DNA of 64,000 nt, taken from contig NZ_LPWA01000175.1 of NCBI RefSeq assembly GCF_001510895.1, forward strand, positions 1-64,000, read 5' to 3'. How positions within the stretch are numbered: the stretch's first letter is position 1; the number at the start of each line of letters is the position of its first letter. The stretch is from Mesorhizobium loti. GTDB lineage: Bacteria > Pseudomonadota > Alphaproteobacteria > Rhizobiales > Rhizobiaceae. This document shows positions 1 to 7,233 of this stretch, one piece after another. The position numbers were made by a program, and so were the translations under genes. The notes under the pieces were generated by a model. It was not told where the DNA came from, searched no databases, and saw nothing but the letters and a program-made list of their open reading frames with translations.

Positions 1-2
1 TC

Positions 3-104
3 AAGGGCCTCACACCCTATGAGTTCATCTGCAAACGATGGACTTTGGAGTCGGATCGATTCACCATCGATCCAATCCATCAAATGCCGGGACTGAACAC
101 CTAA
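3..104 (+). CDS. IS481-type transposase, C-terminal end only (runs off the left edge)
   Basis: The first bases read in frame as 33 residues beginning KGLTPYEFICKRW and ending HQMPGLNT before TAA at 102-104. This is the characteristic tail of IS481-family DDE transposases (LTPYEF, then DPIHQMPGLNT). Only the end is in the window, so completeness of the element cannot be judged. The IS terminal inverted repeat should lie within the next few dozen bases but I cannot define it. A palindromic intergenic repeat begins at about 122. Confidence 0.8.
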   Translation, partial: KGLTPYEFICKRWTLESDRFTIDPIHQMPGLNT

Positions 105-121
105 TCCCATAAGTTCTCTCG

Positions 122-222
122 TGCATGTCGCCCAGAAGTGTGCAGCGGTTCTGGGCGACATGCATCAAAACAAGGACTTAAGGCGCGTCGCCGGAATCCG
201 TTTCAACGCGACGCGCTTTAAG
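122..222. repeat. Family A palindromic intergenic repeat, copy 1
   Basis: Two adjacent imperfect hairpins: GCATGTCGCCCAGAA pairing with TTCTGGGCGACATGC, then GGCGCGTCGC pairing with GCGACGCGC. Related copies lie at 17999, 23878, 46585 and 56927. Its last bases (TTTA) supply the stop codon of the leftward GST gene at 218-220, so the element abuts the 3' end of that gene. Confidence 0.75.
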
Positions 223-1060
223 CCGCGGCCTGCGCCTTCACATGAGCGATGTAACCGCGCACGTCGCCGGCCGGCTCCGCGTAGGCCTTGCCGAGCTTCT
301 TCTCGATCGCGGCCATGTAGTCCTTCGCCCATTTGGGCAGCGCGTAGTTGATGACGGCCAGGAACTCGAGCGTCGCCGCCAGACGGATGTCGGCGATCGA
401 CGGGTTGGCGCCGCCGATGAACGGCTTGCCATCCCTGAAGAAGCTGTGAAACACCTCCAGCGGCTCGGCGATTGCCGCGGCGGCCGCCTTCTGTGCCTCC
501 GATTTCTTGTCGGGATGGGCGTCGCTGTGGCCGACCTCGCCGGCATATTGCGGAAAGCCGAGTGCCGGATAGGTGGCTCTGGCCACGTAGGGATAAAGCG
601 TGCCGACCAGGTAGAACATGGCGCTGTCGACCATCGCCCGCTTGGCCGGCGCCTTCGGATAGAACTTGTCCAGCCCATGCTTGTTGGCGAGATACTGCAT
701 GATGGCGCAGCTTTCCCAAAGCACGCCGCGCGGCAGGCCCTTGTCCTCGATCATCGGCGTCAGATGCGCCGGGTTGCGCGCCAGGAACTCGGGGGTGCGC
801 GTCAGGCCCCAGGCGTCGGTCTCGGCATGGTCTAGCCCTGCCGCGCGCGCGAACACCCTGACCGTCATGTTGTTGACGCTCGGCCTCAGCATGCTGAGCT
901 TCACGCCAGGTTTCTTGGCCGGCTTCGCCCTAACCTTCGGCGCGGCCTTGGCTGCTTTGGCCGACACCTTGGCGGTTGTTGCTTTTGCCGCGGCTTTCGC
1001 CGGCTTCGCTGCTGGTTTGGCCGTTACCTTCTTGGTTCCCTTTGCGGCTGTCTTTGCCAT
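218..1060 (-). CDS. Glutathione S-transferase family protein with Lys/Ala/Pro-rich N-terminal tail
   Basis: This protein has 280 residues. Residues 1 to about 52 are almost entirely Ala, Lys and Pro (repeated KPAAKPAK / AAKA motifs), like the basic tails of histone-H1-like bacterial proteins. From about residue 53 (VKLSMLRPSVNNMTVRVF) a thioredoxin-like GST N-domain follows, with the ESCAIMQYLANKHG segment, then an all-helical GST C-domain (FIGGANPSIADIRLAATLEF). The start at 1060 has GGGAGGA 6-7 bases upstream; a longer reading would run back into the VOC gene. It lies 25 bp downstream of the VOC gene on the same strand, so they are probably co-transcribed. The tail could bind nucleic acid or polyanions; that is inference. 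Confidence 0.8.
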   Translation of the reverse strand: MAKTAAKGTKKVTAKPAAKPAKAAAKATTAKVSAKAAKAAPKVRAKPAKKPGVKLSMLRPSVNNMTVRVFARAAGLDHAETDAWGLTRTPEFLARNPAHLTPMIEDKGLPRGVLWESCAIMQYLANKHGLDKFYPKAPAKRAMVDSAMFYLVGTLYPYVARATYPALGFPQYAGEVGHSDAHPDKKSEAQKAAAAAIAEPLEVFHSFFRDGKPFIGGANPSIADIRLAATLEFLAVINYALPKWAKDYMAAIEKKLGKAYAEPAGDVRGYIAHVKAQAAA

Positions 1061-1085
1061 CGTGGTCCTCCCTCTGACCTGTTGT

Positions 1086-1667
1086 TTAGTATGGATTCTT
1101 CGCCGCCCGGTCCTCGGACAATGTTTCGCGCGACCGTTCGACCAGCGTCTGGATGGCGTCGGCAAGATGCACCTCGGCGATATTGTAGTCGCCGCGCGCG
1201 ACGCGGATCTTGTGCGCCGCCATCAGCACGTCGGCATGGCTGAAACCGGCCGGCGGCTCGAAGCGGTAGGAGGCGAGCTCGATCAAAAGCCCAAGCGGAT
1301 CCTCGAAATAGATCGAATCCATGAAGCCGCGATCCTTGACGCCGCTGTGCTTGATGCCGCGCTCGTCGAGCCGGGCGACAGCCTGCAGAAAGGTCACCCG
1401 CGACACCGAGAACGCGATGTGGTGGACGCAGCCCGTATCGGTCGGCGTGCGCCGCTTGACTGGCTCGCGGCTCTCGTCGGTGAAGACCGTGATCAGCCGG
1501 CCGTCGCCGGGGTCGAAATAGAGGTGGCTTTCGCTCGCCTTGTCGAGATTGGGCTGCTCGAAGATGAAGGGCATGCCAAGCATGCCTTCCCAGAAATCGA
1601 TCGAGGTTTGGCGATTGGCACCAACCAGCGTGATGTGATGGACGCCTTGCGATTGTAGTTTTTGCAT
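1086..1667 (-). CDS. VOC-superfamily (glyoxalase/ring-cleavage dioxygenase-like) protein
   Basis: This protein has 193 residues with two VOC repeats. The first begins GVHHITLVGANRQTSIDFW and the second GCVHHIAFSV, with metal-ligand type His residues in both and the EDPLGLLIELASY segment of extradiol dioxygenase/glyoxalase proteins. It is likely a metal-dependent lyase or dioxygenase; the substrate is unknown. The start at 1667 has GGGAGGAG at good spacing; an in-frame ATG at 1685 has none. It pairs with the downstream GST, a combination often linked to detoxification of electrophiles (inference). Confidence 0.8.
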   Translation of the reverse strand: MQKLQSQGVHHITLVGANRQTSIDFWEGMLGMPFIFEQPNLDKASESHLYFDPGDGRLITVFTDESREPVKRRTPTDTGCVHHIAFSVSRVTFLQAVARLDERGIKHSGVKDRGFMDSIYFEDPLGLLIELASYRFEPPAGFSHADVLMAAHKIRVARGDYNIAEVHLADAIQTLVERSRETLSEDRAAKNPY

Positions 1668-1943
1668 CTGGCTCCTCCCGGACACGCCGCGCCATGCCGC
1701 TGGACGCGTCTCAGATGCCCAGTCGCATTTTGATCAGCGCTCGGCACGTGATCGCCGCCCGGCTTCGCTCCCCTGCGCTCCGCATTCCACATCTTGTTGG
1801 ATGACGGCCGGAGCTTTGATGAACGGATGCTAATTCAATCCGAGGCGTTGCGCCAGAAGCGCCGTCGCTTCAGGAGTGCTGGCGGATCAGACATTCCCCG
1901 CACGGATCCCGTCCCGGAGCAACCGATTCTGCCGAGACAAATC

Positions 1944-2249
1944 TCAGCGTGGCTCCGGGGCGCTGCTCCCGTCGGCAATAACGCGGATCGATCGCTGCTG
2001 TCCGCCCCGGCTCCGACTAAGGATCGCGACCAGGCACTCCTTCGATTCGTGGCCCCAGTTCTGCCCCTTGCAGGCGGAATCGATCCCCGGTTTGGCAACG
2101 ATACGCGGACCTTTGTCGGCGGTTGTCACAACGACGGGCCCCGGGACATCCCGGGGAGCGAAGGGCGTCAGCATGGGCATCGAGCCGACGACAATAAGTG
2201 GCAGGCAGAAGGCGCATGCGATCAGGACGGCCGTGATCGCTGGATGCAT
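1944..2249 (-). CDS. Small exported or membrane-anchored protein, unknown function
   Basis: This protein has 101 residues with an N-terminal hydrophobic segment (MHPAITAVLIACAFCLPLIV) acting as signal peptide or anchor. A short exported domain follows, with two cysteines around GQNWGHESKEC that could form a disulfide. Small rhizobial secreted proteins with a C-x-GQxWGHESxEC motif look like this. The start at 2249 is supported by AAGGTGG; an in-frame ATG at 2306 would add MGTTDNRSSRSPGFLRWAA and cannot be excluded. It lies downstream of the tandem palindromes at 2422-2457, suggesting control by the two-component pair at 3.4-5.2 kb. From 1668 to 1943 I see no gene. Confidence 0.6.
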   Translation of the reverse strand: MHPAITAVLIACAFCLPLIVVGSMPMLTPFAPRDVPGPVVVTTADKGPRIVAKPGIDSACKGQNWGHESKECLVAILSRSRGGQQRSIRVIADGSSAPEPR

Positions 2250-2421
2250 GGCTGCCCACCTTAAGAATCCGGGCGACCGCGAGGAGCGGTTGTCTGTTGT
2301 ACCCATCGAACGCATCCGCGCTTTGCTTTGCCGGTGTTGAAGAATGCGCAAAGTTCCGTTGCACCGATGCTCGACCGTCGGCGCGGAGAATTTGCTATCG
2401 CGGCCCCAGGGCTGGAAACAT

Positions 2422-2457
2422 CCAGCGAAGGTCACGACCGACGGTGACAAAAGTCAT
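2422..2457. promoter_or_regulatory. Tandem palindrome regulatory element, copy 1
   Basis: Two 14-bp boxes spaced 22 bp apart: CCAGCGAAGGTCAC (2422-2435) and GTGACAAAAGTCAT (2444-2457, near-perfect dyad). The same arrangement occurs at 3309-3344 and 7234-7269. A TAG-containing -10-like box (ATAGCA, 2398-2393 on the minus strand) sits at the same distance to the left as in the other copies. It probably controls the leftward gene ending at 1944. Confidence 0.6.
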
Positions 2458-2557
2458 CTCGTATGGGCCGGCCCGCTACCGAAATGCAGAACCAGGGGTG
2501 ACGGCTGGCAATGCGGAACCGAGATCGACGGTGAAATTTCCGCGTGATCGCGGTCTC

Positions 2558-2983
2558 TCAGGTTAAAATCCAGGCCACCGGCCTGCTGGCAGCGGCCAGC
2601 ATATCCTGGGCGCCGGCAGACAGATCCGGCGAAATGACATCCGGAGGCACATCCAGAATGCGTGCGATGGCCTTGAGGGTCTTGGCGGAGGCTGTCTTTC
2701 CGCTGCGCTCTATCTGCGACAGCATGCTTGGCGTTATCCCTGCCTGGGCCGCGAGTTGCCTCCCGCTCAGGCCGCGTAGAATCCTGACGGCGCGAACCGG
2801 GTTCTCGCCACCAGCGATCTTGTCCAGGACGCGCTTGGGCAGAGCACCGCTGTGGGCCAGGTCGCCGAGGTCGGTCAAGCTCACCATCGCCGTTCGCTTA
2901 AGCATGCGGAACTGGGATTCCGGCAACACGACCATGCGTTCCCGGGAGCCTGGATGCCTGATGAATTGCACGTTGAGTTTCAT
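2558..2983 (-). CDS. Antitoxin-like helix-turn-helix (Cro/C1-type) regulator
   Basis: This protein has 141 residues. The N-terminal part (MVVLPESQFRMLKR) resembles the short leader of HTH antitoxins paired with RelE/ParE toxins. Residues about 70-125 form a Cro/C1 HTH (LSGRQLAAQAGITPSMLSQIERSGKTAS). The start codon overlaps an upstream in-frame TGA as ATGA, the usual toxin-antitoxin coupling. However, only about 18 codons of upstream reading frame precede it before a different gene begins, so a toxin partner appears to be lost. It is likely an orphan antitoxin or autoregulator. Confidence 0.7.
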   Translation of the reverse strand: MKLNVQFIRHPGSRERMVVLPESQFRMLKRTAMVSLTDLGDLAHSGALPKRVLDKIAGGENPVRAVRILRGLSGRQLAAQAGITPSMLSQIERSGKTASAKTLKAIARILDVPPDVISPDLSAGAQDMLAAASRPVAWILT

Positions 2984-3035
2984 GCCTGTCGACCACCAGC
3001 TTGGTCGGCGCCGTGGTTCAGGGCGCGAATTCGGA

Positions 3036-3185
3036 TTACTTGAAAGCCAAAAGCACCAAGATCAGAAACAGTATCGACAACACTGCCGATACGGCCAGAA
3101 CCGCTAATATCTGAAAGCTGACCGGCAGCCGCCGAAACCGTTTCCACGTCCACGGTTCCTTTTCCCAATGCTCAAATCGCGGCAA
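3036..3185 (-). CDS. Small single-pass membrane protein with TTG start, unknown function
   Basis: This 49-residue protein was found by reading the minus strand directly. It begins with TTG at 3185, preceded by GAGGAGAGG at ideal spacing. The basic, aromatic N-terminus (RFEHWEKEPWTWKRFRR) is followed by one strong transmembrane helix (about residues 24-48) ending in K. Positive-inside topology places the N-terminus in the cytoplasm. It is divergent from the histidine kinase at 3389, and the tandem palindromes at 3309-3344 lie between them. It may be a small membrane effector or sensor partner of that system (inference). Confidence 0.6.
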   Translation of the reverse strand: MPRFEHWEKEPWTWKRFRRLPVSFQILAVLAVSAVLSILFLILVLLAFK

Positions 3186-3308
3186 CCCAAACCTCTCCTC
3201 GATCAGACTCGTTGCGGCAGCGGGCCGGATGAGTCATTTCGAAAGCGCATCAACAGGTTGCCGATGTTGACGGCTTCCGATCTAGTTCCTTTGGTTAGGG
3301 AAAGACAT

Positions 3309-3344
3309 CTGGCGAAAGTCATCGGCGATGATGACGAAAGTCAT
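3309..3344. promoter_or_regulatory. Tandem palindrome regulatory element, copy 2 (between small TM gene and histidine kinase)
   Basis: Boxes CTGGCGAAAGTCAT (3309-3322) and ATGACGAAAGTCAT (3331-3344; perfect ATGAC/GTCAT dyad), again with a 22-bp period. Leftward, a CTAGAT box lies at 3285-3280 at the same offset as in copy 3. Rightward, CTTAC at 3367-3371 is 36 bp from the second box, exactly as in copy 3. The arrangement suggests divergent control and autoregulation of the kinase/regulator operon. Confidence 0.65.
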
Positions 3345-3388
3345 ATTCGTTTGCGACCGGTTCGGGCTTACGTCAAAGTGGAAAGGCC

Positions 3389-4498
3389 GTGTCCCGTGGC
3401 TGGCTGTGGAAGCGAATGATCGATCTCGGCACAGAATTACTGCCGGCCGCGCAAGCCGATGTCATAGGGCTTGCCGTTTTACGGGCCGACAGAACAGTCC
3501 AGCAGAAAGTGGGACACCTGGTCGAATGGCTTCCGGCCATTGGAGCGGACTGCTGTCTGTGCCCGCTGCTGGTGGGGATGGAGGCCGAAATGGCCGCGCT
3601 GTCCGAGGGACGCCGCGATCTCATCGCATTGTCGGGTGTGCGCGCGGAACTGCCCGGGCTCGATCGACCGGTGACGGCGGTTGTGCTGTGGAACAGCGAT
3701 CAATCGCGCTACGTCGTGATTGCGATGCCCGACTTCACGGCACGCCAGGCCGAGATCATGTTCGAAAGCGAGCGACGCGCCCGACGCCTGATGGAGCAGC
3801 AGCTCGAAGCGGCCAGCTCCGAAGTGCGCTTCGCCTCGCTTGCCCGAACGCGGCTTCGCCTGGCGCGCGACCTCCACGACACGCTGGTGCATTCGATCAT
3901 CGCGCTGCTGACGCAGATCCGGCTGACGCGGCATTTTCTGGCGACCGACCCTGCCCGCGTTTCGGACGGGCTCGCGATTGCCGAGGAAGCGGCGATCAAC
4001 GGCCTGGCACGGGCACGTGACGCCATCGCCCGGCTCAGGATGCCCGACGAGCTGGAGCCGGGCTCGGATGTCGAGGGGATGCTTTCGGACTTCGCGCGCC
4101 AGACCGGCGCCGAGCTCTCCGTGCGCATCGACGATGGAGCCCGCGCCGGATTGCGGGACCACGGGGTGACGCTTCAGCGCATCGTCGGCGAGGCCTTGCG
4201 CAACATCGAGGCGCACGCGAAGGCACGGCAGGTCCGGTTTGATGCGACAGTGGAAGGAACTGAAGCCGGTGGGAGGCTCATCGTCGATATCCGGGACGAC
4301 GGACGCGGCTTTGACCGGGCCACTTCCAGGCCAGGGCATTTCGGGCTGATCGGCATGGCCGAATTTGCCGAGCTCGCGGCAGGAGAATGCACGGTGGAAA
4401 GCTCGCCCGGTGAGGGCACGCTGGTTCGGGTATCGCTTCCTCTGACCGCGTCGGCGATGGAATCCGGGCATGGAGCCGAGGAGGCCTCGAAAAGATGA
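3389..4498 (+). CDS. Soluble sensor histidine kinase, NarX/DegS type (HisKA_3)
   Basis: This protein has 369 residues without a transmembrane segment, so it is cytoplasmic. Residues 1 to about 125 look PAS-like and contain a CCLC cluster (IGADCCLCPLL), a possible redox or metal ligand set. A short linker helix leads to a HisKA_3 dimerisation domain with the phosphorylated His in ARDLHDTLVHSI (residue about 163), then an HATPase domain with the GEALRNIEAHAKA N-box and DDGRGFD G1 box. The start is GTG at 3389 or ATG at 3416; the latter has GGAAG upstream. Its stop overlaps the regulator start (ATGA), showing coupled translation. Confidence 0.85.
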   Translation: MSRGWLWKRMIDLGTELLPAAQADVIGLAVLRADRTVQQKVGHLVEWLPAIGADCCLCPLLVGMEAEMAALSEGRRDLIALSGVRAELPGLDRPVTAVVLWNSDQSRYVVIAMPDFTARQAEIMFESERRARRLMEQQLEAASSEVRFASLARTRLRLARDLHDTLVHSIIALLTQIRLTRHFLATDPARVSDGLAIAEEAAINGLARARDAIARLRMPDELEPGSDVEGMLSDFARQTGAELSVRIDDGARAGLRDHGVTLQRIVGEALRNIEAHAKARQVRFDATVEGTEAGGRLIVDIRDDGRGFDRATSRPGHFGLIGMAEFAELAAGECTVESSPGEGTLVRVSLPLTASAMESGHGAEEASKR

Positions 4499-5160
4499 CC
4501 GATCCGCACCGTCAACCCGAAAGGATACGTGTGCTGATAGCCGAGGATCAGACCTTAATCCGGGAAGGTCTTTCCACGCTCCTTGGCCAGCAGAATGATG
4601 ACTTCGAAATCGTCGGCGGTGCCGCCGATGGCGAGCAGGCGATCGAGTTTGCGCGCCGCTATCGGCCGGACGTCATTTTGATGGATCTGCAAATGCCGCG
4701 TGTCGACGGCGTCACGGCAACCCAGCGGATCCTGCGCGAGTTTCCAGGGACCTCGATCGTCGTCCTGACCACTTTCGAAACCAACGACCTGATCTTCGAG
4801 GCCGTCAGCGCGGGCGCCAGGGCATATCTGTTGAAGGACGCCAGGATCGACGAGATCGCGACGACGATCCGTACGGTGGCGAAGGGTCAATCCGCGCTTT
4901 CACCGGGCGTTGCCGCGCGAATTCTCGAAGAGTTCAAGCGTTTGCGCCCACGGCACGCGCCGGTGAGCGCGTCGGTTCGCGACGACCTGACGGCGCGTGA
5001 GAATGAAATTCTCAAACTGATCATCGAAGGCAAGAGCAATGGCGAGATCGGCGCGCAACTGCATTTGGCCGAGGGTACGATCAAGAATTATGTAAGCACG
5101 ATCCTGGAGAAATGCGGCGCCAAGAACCGGACGGAACTGGCCATAAAAACAATAACTTGA
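4495..5160 (+). CDS. Response regulator, NarL/FixJ family (REC + LuxR-type HTH)
   Basis: This protein has 221 residues. The receiver domain at about 10-130 has acidic pocket E17/D18 (IAEDQ), phospho-acceptor D64 (ILMDLQMP), the VLTTFE switch and the LLKDA lysine. The C-terminal LuxR HTH at about 155-215 has LTARENEILKLIIEGKSNGEIG and TIKNYVSTILEKCG. It is the cognate partner of the overlapping kinase. NarL-type regulators bind short inverted repeats, and the tandem GACGAAAGTC palindromes at 3309, 2422 and 7234 are natural candidates for its operators (inference). After the stop, 5161-5371 holds nothing I recognise. Confidence 0.88.
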   Translation: MTDPHRQPERIRVLIAEDQTLIREGLSTLLGQQNDDFEIVGGAADGEQAIEFARRYRPDVILMDLQMPRVDGVTATQRILREFPGTSIVVLTTFETNDLIFEAVSAGARAYLLKDARIDEIATTIRTVAKGQSALSPGVAARILEEFKRLRPRHAPVSASVRDDLTARENEILKLIIEGKSNGEIGAQLHLAEGTIKNYVSTILEKCGAKNRTELAIKTIT

Positions 5161-5371
5161 ACAGACCTTCCAGAACGGGGGCGTGTTGCGTCCTTGCAGG
5201 CTCGTCCGGCGTTGGCGCGATGCGAATCGAATATTCGAAAAGAGCCCGCGGCTTAGGGGTGGGGGGAGCCGCGGGCAGTCTGGTTGCCTGAGTTTCCTGC
5301 TCTTCGCGGCAGGTCGAGGAAAGACGGAGGCGATTGTGGGGTGGCTCCGCACAAACCTCGGCTCTCGCCGG

Positions 5372-5572
5372 TTATCTTTTTTCCGGATTTCGAGCCTCGA
5401 TTTCGCGAAGCGCCAGGATGGTTAGAACCATTTCGGCACTGCCGATCGACGGTTTCGGCGCGAGCAGGGTCAAGAGCGCATCGAGCTGCTCGCCGTCCAT
5501 TTCGGCCAACCGGCCTTTGACGGCCCGCATGGTTTCGTCGAGCCTTGAGAGCAGTTCTGCAACGATCTTCAT
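5372..5572 (-). CDS. Small hypothetical protein
   Basis: This protein has 66 residues, mostly helical and amphipathic, with the central segment GEQLDALLTLLAPKPSIG and a charged C-terminus. I do not recognise a family. Codon use and GC match the neighbours, and the frame stays open with no obvious competing reading. The start at 5572 has only a weak GGA upstream. It lies convergent to the response regulator and downstream of mscL. It could be regulatory or cytosolic; no signal peptide is seen. Confidence 0.5.
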   Translation of the reverse strand: MKIVAELLSRLDETMRAVKGRLAEMDGEQLDALLTLLAPKPSIGSAEMVLTILALREIEARNPEKR

Positions 5573-5733
5573 TTTCCGAGGCCCTGCCCCGTAGTTCGCG
5601 CAGGCGACCTCAGGGCGAAACGCAGTGCTGAAGTGTGGCCCCGAAGGCTCGCGAATGGAGAAACGACGCAAGGCTGAGCCATCAGGCGCCGGACGGCAGT
5701 CGGGCCTGGCCCGGCTGCCGCGTATTGTACGGG

Positions 5734-6156
5734 CTATTTTCTCGCCAGCAGGTCGCGGATCTCGGTCAGAAGCTGGACATCGGCGGGCGGCGGGGCTGCG
5801 GCAGGCGCCGGCTTCTCGCTTTCCAGCCGCTTGCGCAGACTGTTCACCGCCTTGACCATCAGGAAGATGATGAAGGCAAGGATCAGGAAGTTCAGCACCA
5901 CGGTGATGAAGCTGCCATAAGCAAAGACCGCGCCCTCCTTCTTGGCATCGGCCAGCGCTGCCGAATGGACGTTCGACGAAAGCCCTATGAAATAGTTGTT
6001 GAAGTCCAACCCACCGAAGATCGCGCCGACGATCGGCATGATGATGTCGTTGACCAGCGAATCGACGATCTTCCCGAAGGCCGCGCCGATGATGACACCG
6101 ACGGCCAAGTCCATCACATTGCCCTTGGAAATGAATTCCTGGAATTCTTTCAGCAT
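5734..6156 (-). CDS. mscL: Large-conductance mechanosensitive channel MscL
   Basis: This 140-residue protein has the MscL length. The amphipathic N-helix MLKEFQEFISKGNVMDLAVG leads into TM1 (VIIGAAFGKIVDSLVNDIIMP, with the pore glycine pattern). A periplasmic loop, TM2 (GSFITVVLNFLILAFIIFLMVK) and a cytoplasmic C-terminal bundle (LLTEIRDLLARK) follow after an Ala/Pro-rich linker. It forms a homopentameric inner-membrane safety valve opened by hypo-osmotic stress. It is followed on the upstream side by two tandem palindromic repeats (6171-6331). Confidence 0.95.
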   Translation of the reverse strand: MLKEFQEFISKGNVMDLAVGVIIGAAFGKIVDSLVNDIIMPIVGAIFGGLDFNNYFIGLSSNVHSAALADAKKEGAVFAYGSFITVVLNFLILAFIIFLMVKAVNSLRKRLESEKPAPAAAPPPADVQLLTEIRDLLARK

Positions 6157-6170
6157 CCCCAGCTCCTTTA

Positions 6171-6331
6171 AAGCAATTCCAGGAAAAGTGCGTAGCGGTC
6201 TTCCGTTCGGAATTGCGACAACAAAGCAAGCAATTCCAGGAAAAGTGCGTAGCGATCTTCCGCCCGAAATTGCGTAAAATCAAATACTTAGAGCGGATCG
6301 GCGATTGTATCGAACGCTGAACCGCTCTAAG
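6171..6331. repeat. Family B palindromic repeat, tandem double copy plus second hairpin
   Basis: AGCAATTCCAGGAAAAGTGC followed by GGAATTGC forms the hairpin. The unit occurs twice in a row (about 6172 and 6229) and is then joined to AGAGCGG...CCGCTCT (6290-6331). Other copies are at 22567, 24822, 39655, 55911 and 62407. It separates mscL and the DUF2853 gene. Confidence 0.75.
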
Positions 6332-6352
6332 GCCACCCGCCCACTTCTGCCG

Positions 6353-6694
6353 TCAGGCGAACGCGCTCTCGCGCCTGAAATGCTTGACGAGCAGATAGTA
6401 GAAGACCGCACGATGTTTGTTGCGGTTGGTCCGGCCGTACTGGTCGATGACCTTGGTGAGTCCCGCGTCCAGACCGGCATCGGCCGTCAGCCCCAACCTT
6501 TTGACGAGAAAGTTCTTCTTGACCCGTTCCATCTCCTCCTTGTCCGAGGCCGAGACAGTGGATGCATCCTTGTCGTAGATCGCCGGGCCGCAGCCCTTCG
6601 TAACCTTCGTCAGAAGATCCATATCCGCCGTAAGGCCGCACTTCACTCTCAGGTCCGCCGCATATTTGCCGATCAGTTCGTCTTGCTTGCTCAC
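6353..6694 (-). CDS. DUF2853 family protein
   Basis: This 113-residue protein matches the DUF2853 pattern: MSKQDELIGKYAADLR at the N-terminus, a central LLTKVTKGCGPAIYDKDAS, SDKEEMERVKKNFLVKRLGL, and the C-terminal KHRAVFYYLLVKHF. It is a small, soluble, helical protein; the function is not established. It stands alone between the family B repeats and the YidB gene. Confidence 0.85.
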   Translation of the reverse strand: MSKQDELIGKYAADLRVKCGLTADMDLLTKVTKGCGPAIYDKDASTVSASDKEEMERVKKNFLVKRLGLTADAGLDAGLTKVIDQYGRTNRNKHRAVFYYLLVKHFRRESAFA

Positions 6695-6796
6695 GCTCTT
6701 GCCTTTCTCGCTCCCGGCTCGACGGCGACCTTGCTGTCGAGCCGCGCGGCCGGTTGCCGCGAAGTTTCGTCTCGATCTGTCTCGCTGCCTCAGGCG

Positions 6797-7147
6797 TCAG
6801 CTGCTGCGCGTCGTAAGAACCCCGTCCGGGCTGGCCTGATCGACAGCGGCCGGAAGATGCTGCGCCAGCACGCCGGCTACCTGATCCAGCGGAATCCCGA
6901 ACTGGCTAGCCAGCTGCTGAAGATGCGGATCGCCAAGTGCCGCCTTGATCTCGTCGGGCGCGATCGGGAGGTTTGCGGAGTTGGTGCTCAGCCAGGATTC
7001 GACACGGTCGCCGAGACCTGATTTCTGCAGCATGGCGAGCACACCCTGGTAACCGCCGACGCTAGCCAGCGCATCGGCCAAGGGGTTCGAGCCGCCGCCC
7101 TGCTGCCCGCCCTGCAACGCGCTTTGCAGACTGTCCAAAAATCCCAT
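6797..7147 (-). CDS. YidB-like (DUF937) protein
   Basis: This 116-residue protein begins MGFLDSLQSALQGGQQGGGSNPL, a Gln/Gly-rich linker typical of YidB. The helical DUF937 domain follows, with GGYQGVLAMLQKSGLGDRVESWL, EIKAALGDPHLQQLASQFGI and VAGVLAQHLPAAVDQ. YidB-type proteins are of unclear role. The start at 7147 has GGGAGG upstream. The tandem palindromes at 7234-7269 lie 87 bp upstream with a CTAGAC -10-like box at 7210-7205, so the gene is a predicted member of the two-component regulon. Confidence 0.85.
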   Translation of the reverse strand: MGFLDSLQSALQGGQQGGGSNPLADALASVGGYQGVLAMLQKSGLGDRVESWLSTNSANLPIAPDEIKAALGDPHLQQLASQFGIPLDQVAGVLAQHLPAAVDQASPDGVLTTRSS

Positions 7148-7233
7148 CGACAACCTCCCGTCGAAAATCACGCGCGCCGTTTGCGCAACGTTCAGCCAGC
7201 GCTGGTCTAGGACGTTTCGTGAGGTGGCGACAT

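Noticed and set aside
1794..2264. Plus-strand frame of 156 residues
   Set aside because: Low-complexity, Arg/Asp-rich translation opposite the small exported-protein gene; no ribosome site.
2980..3168. A 62-residue minus-strand frame beginning MGKGTVDVETV
   Set aside because: Most of it overlaps the better supported TTG-start membrane protein in another frame; only the short tail after 3036 may be meaningful.
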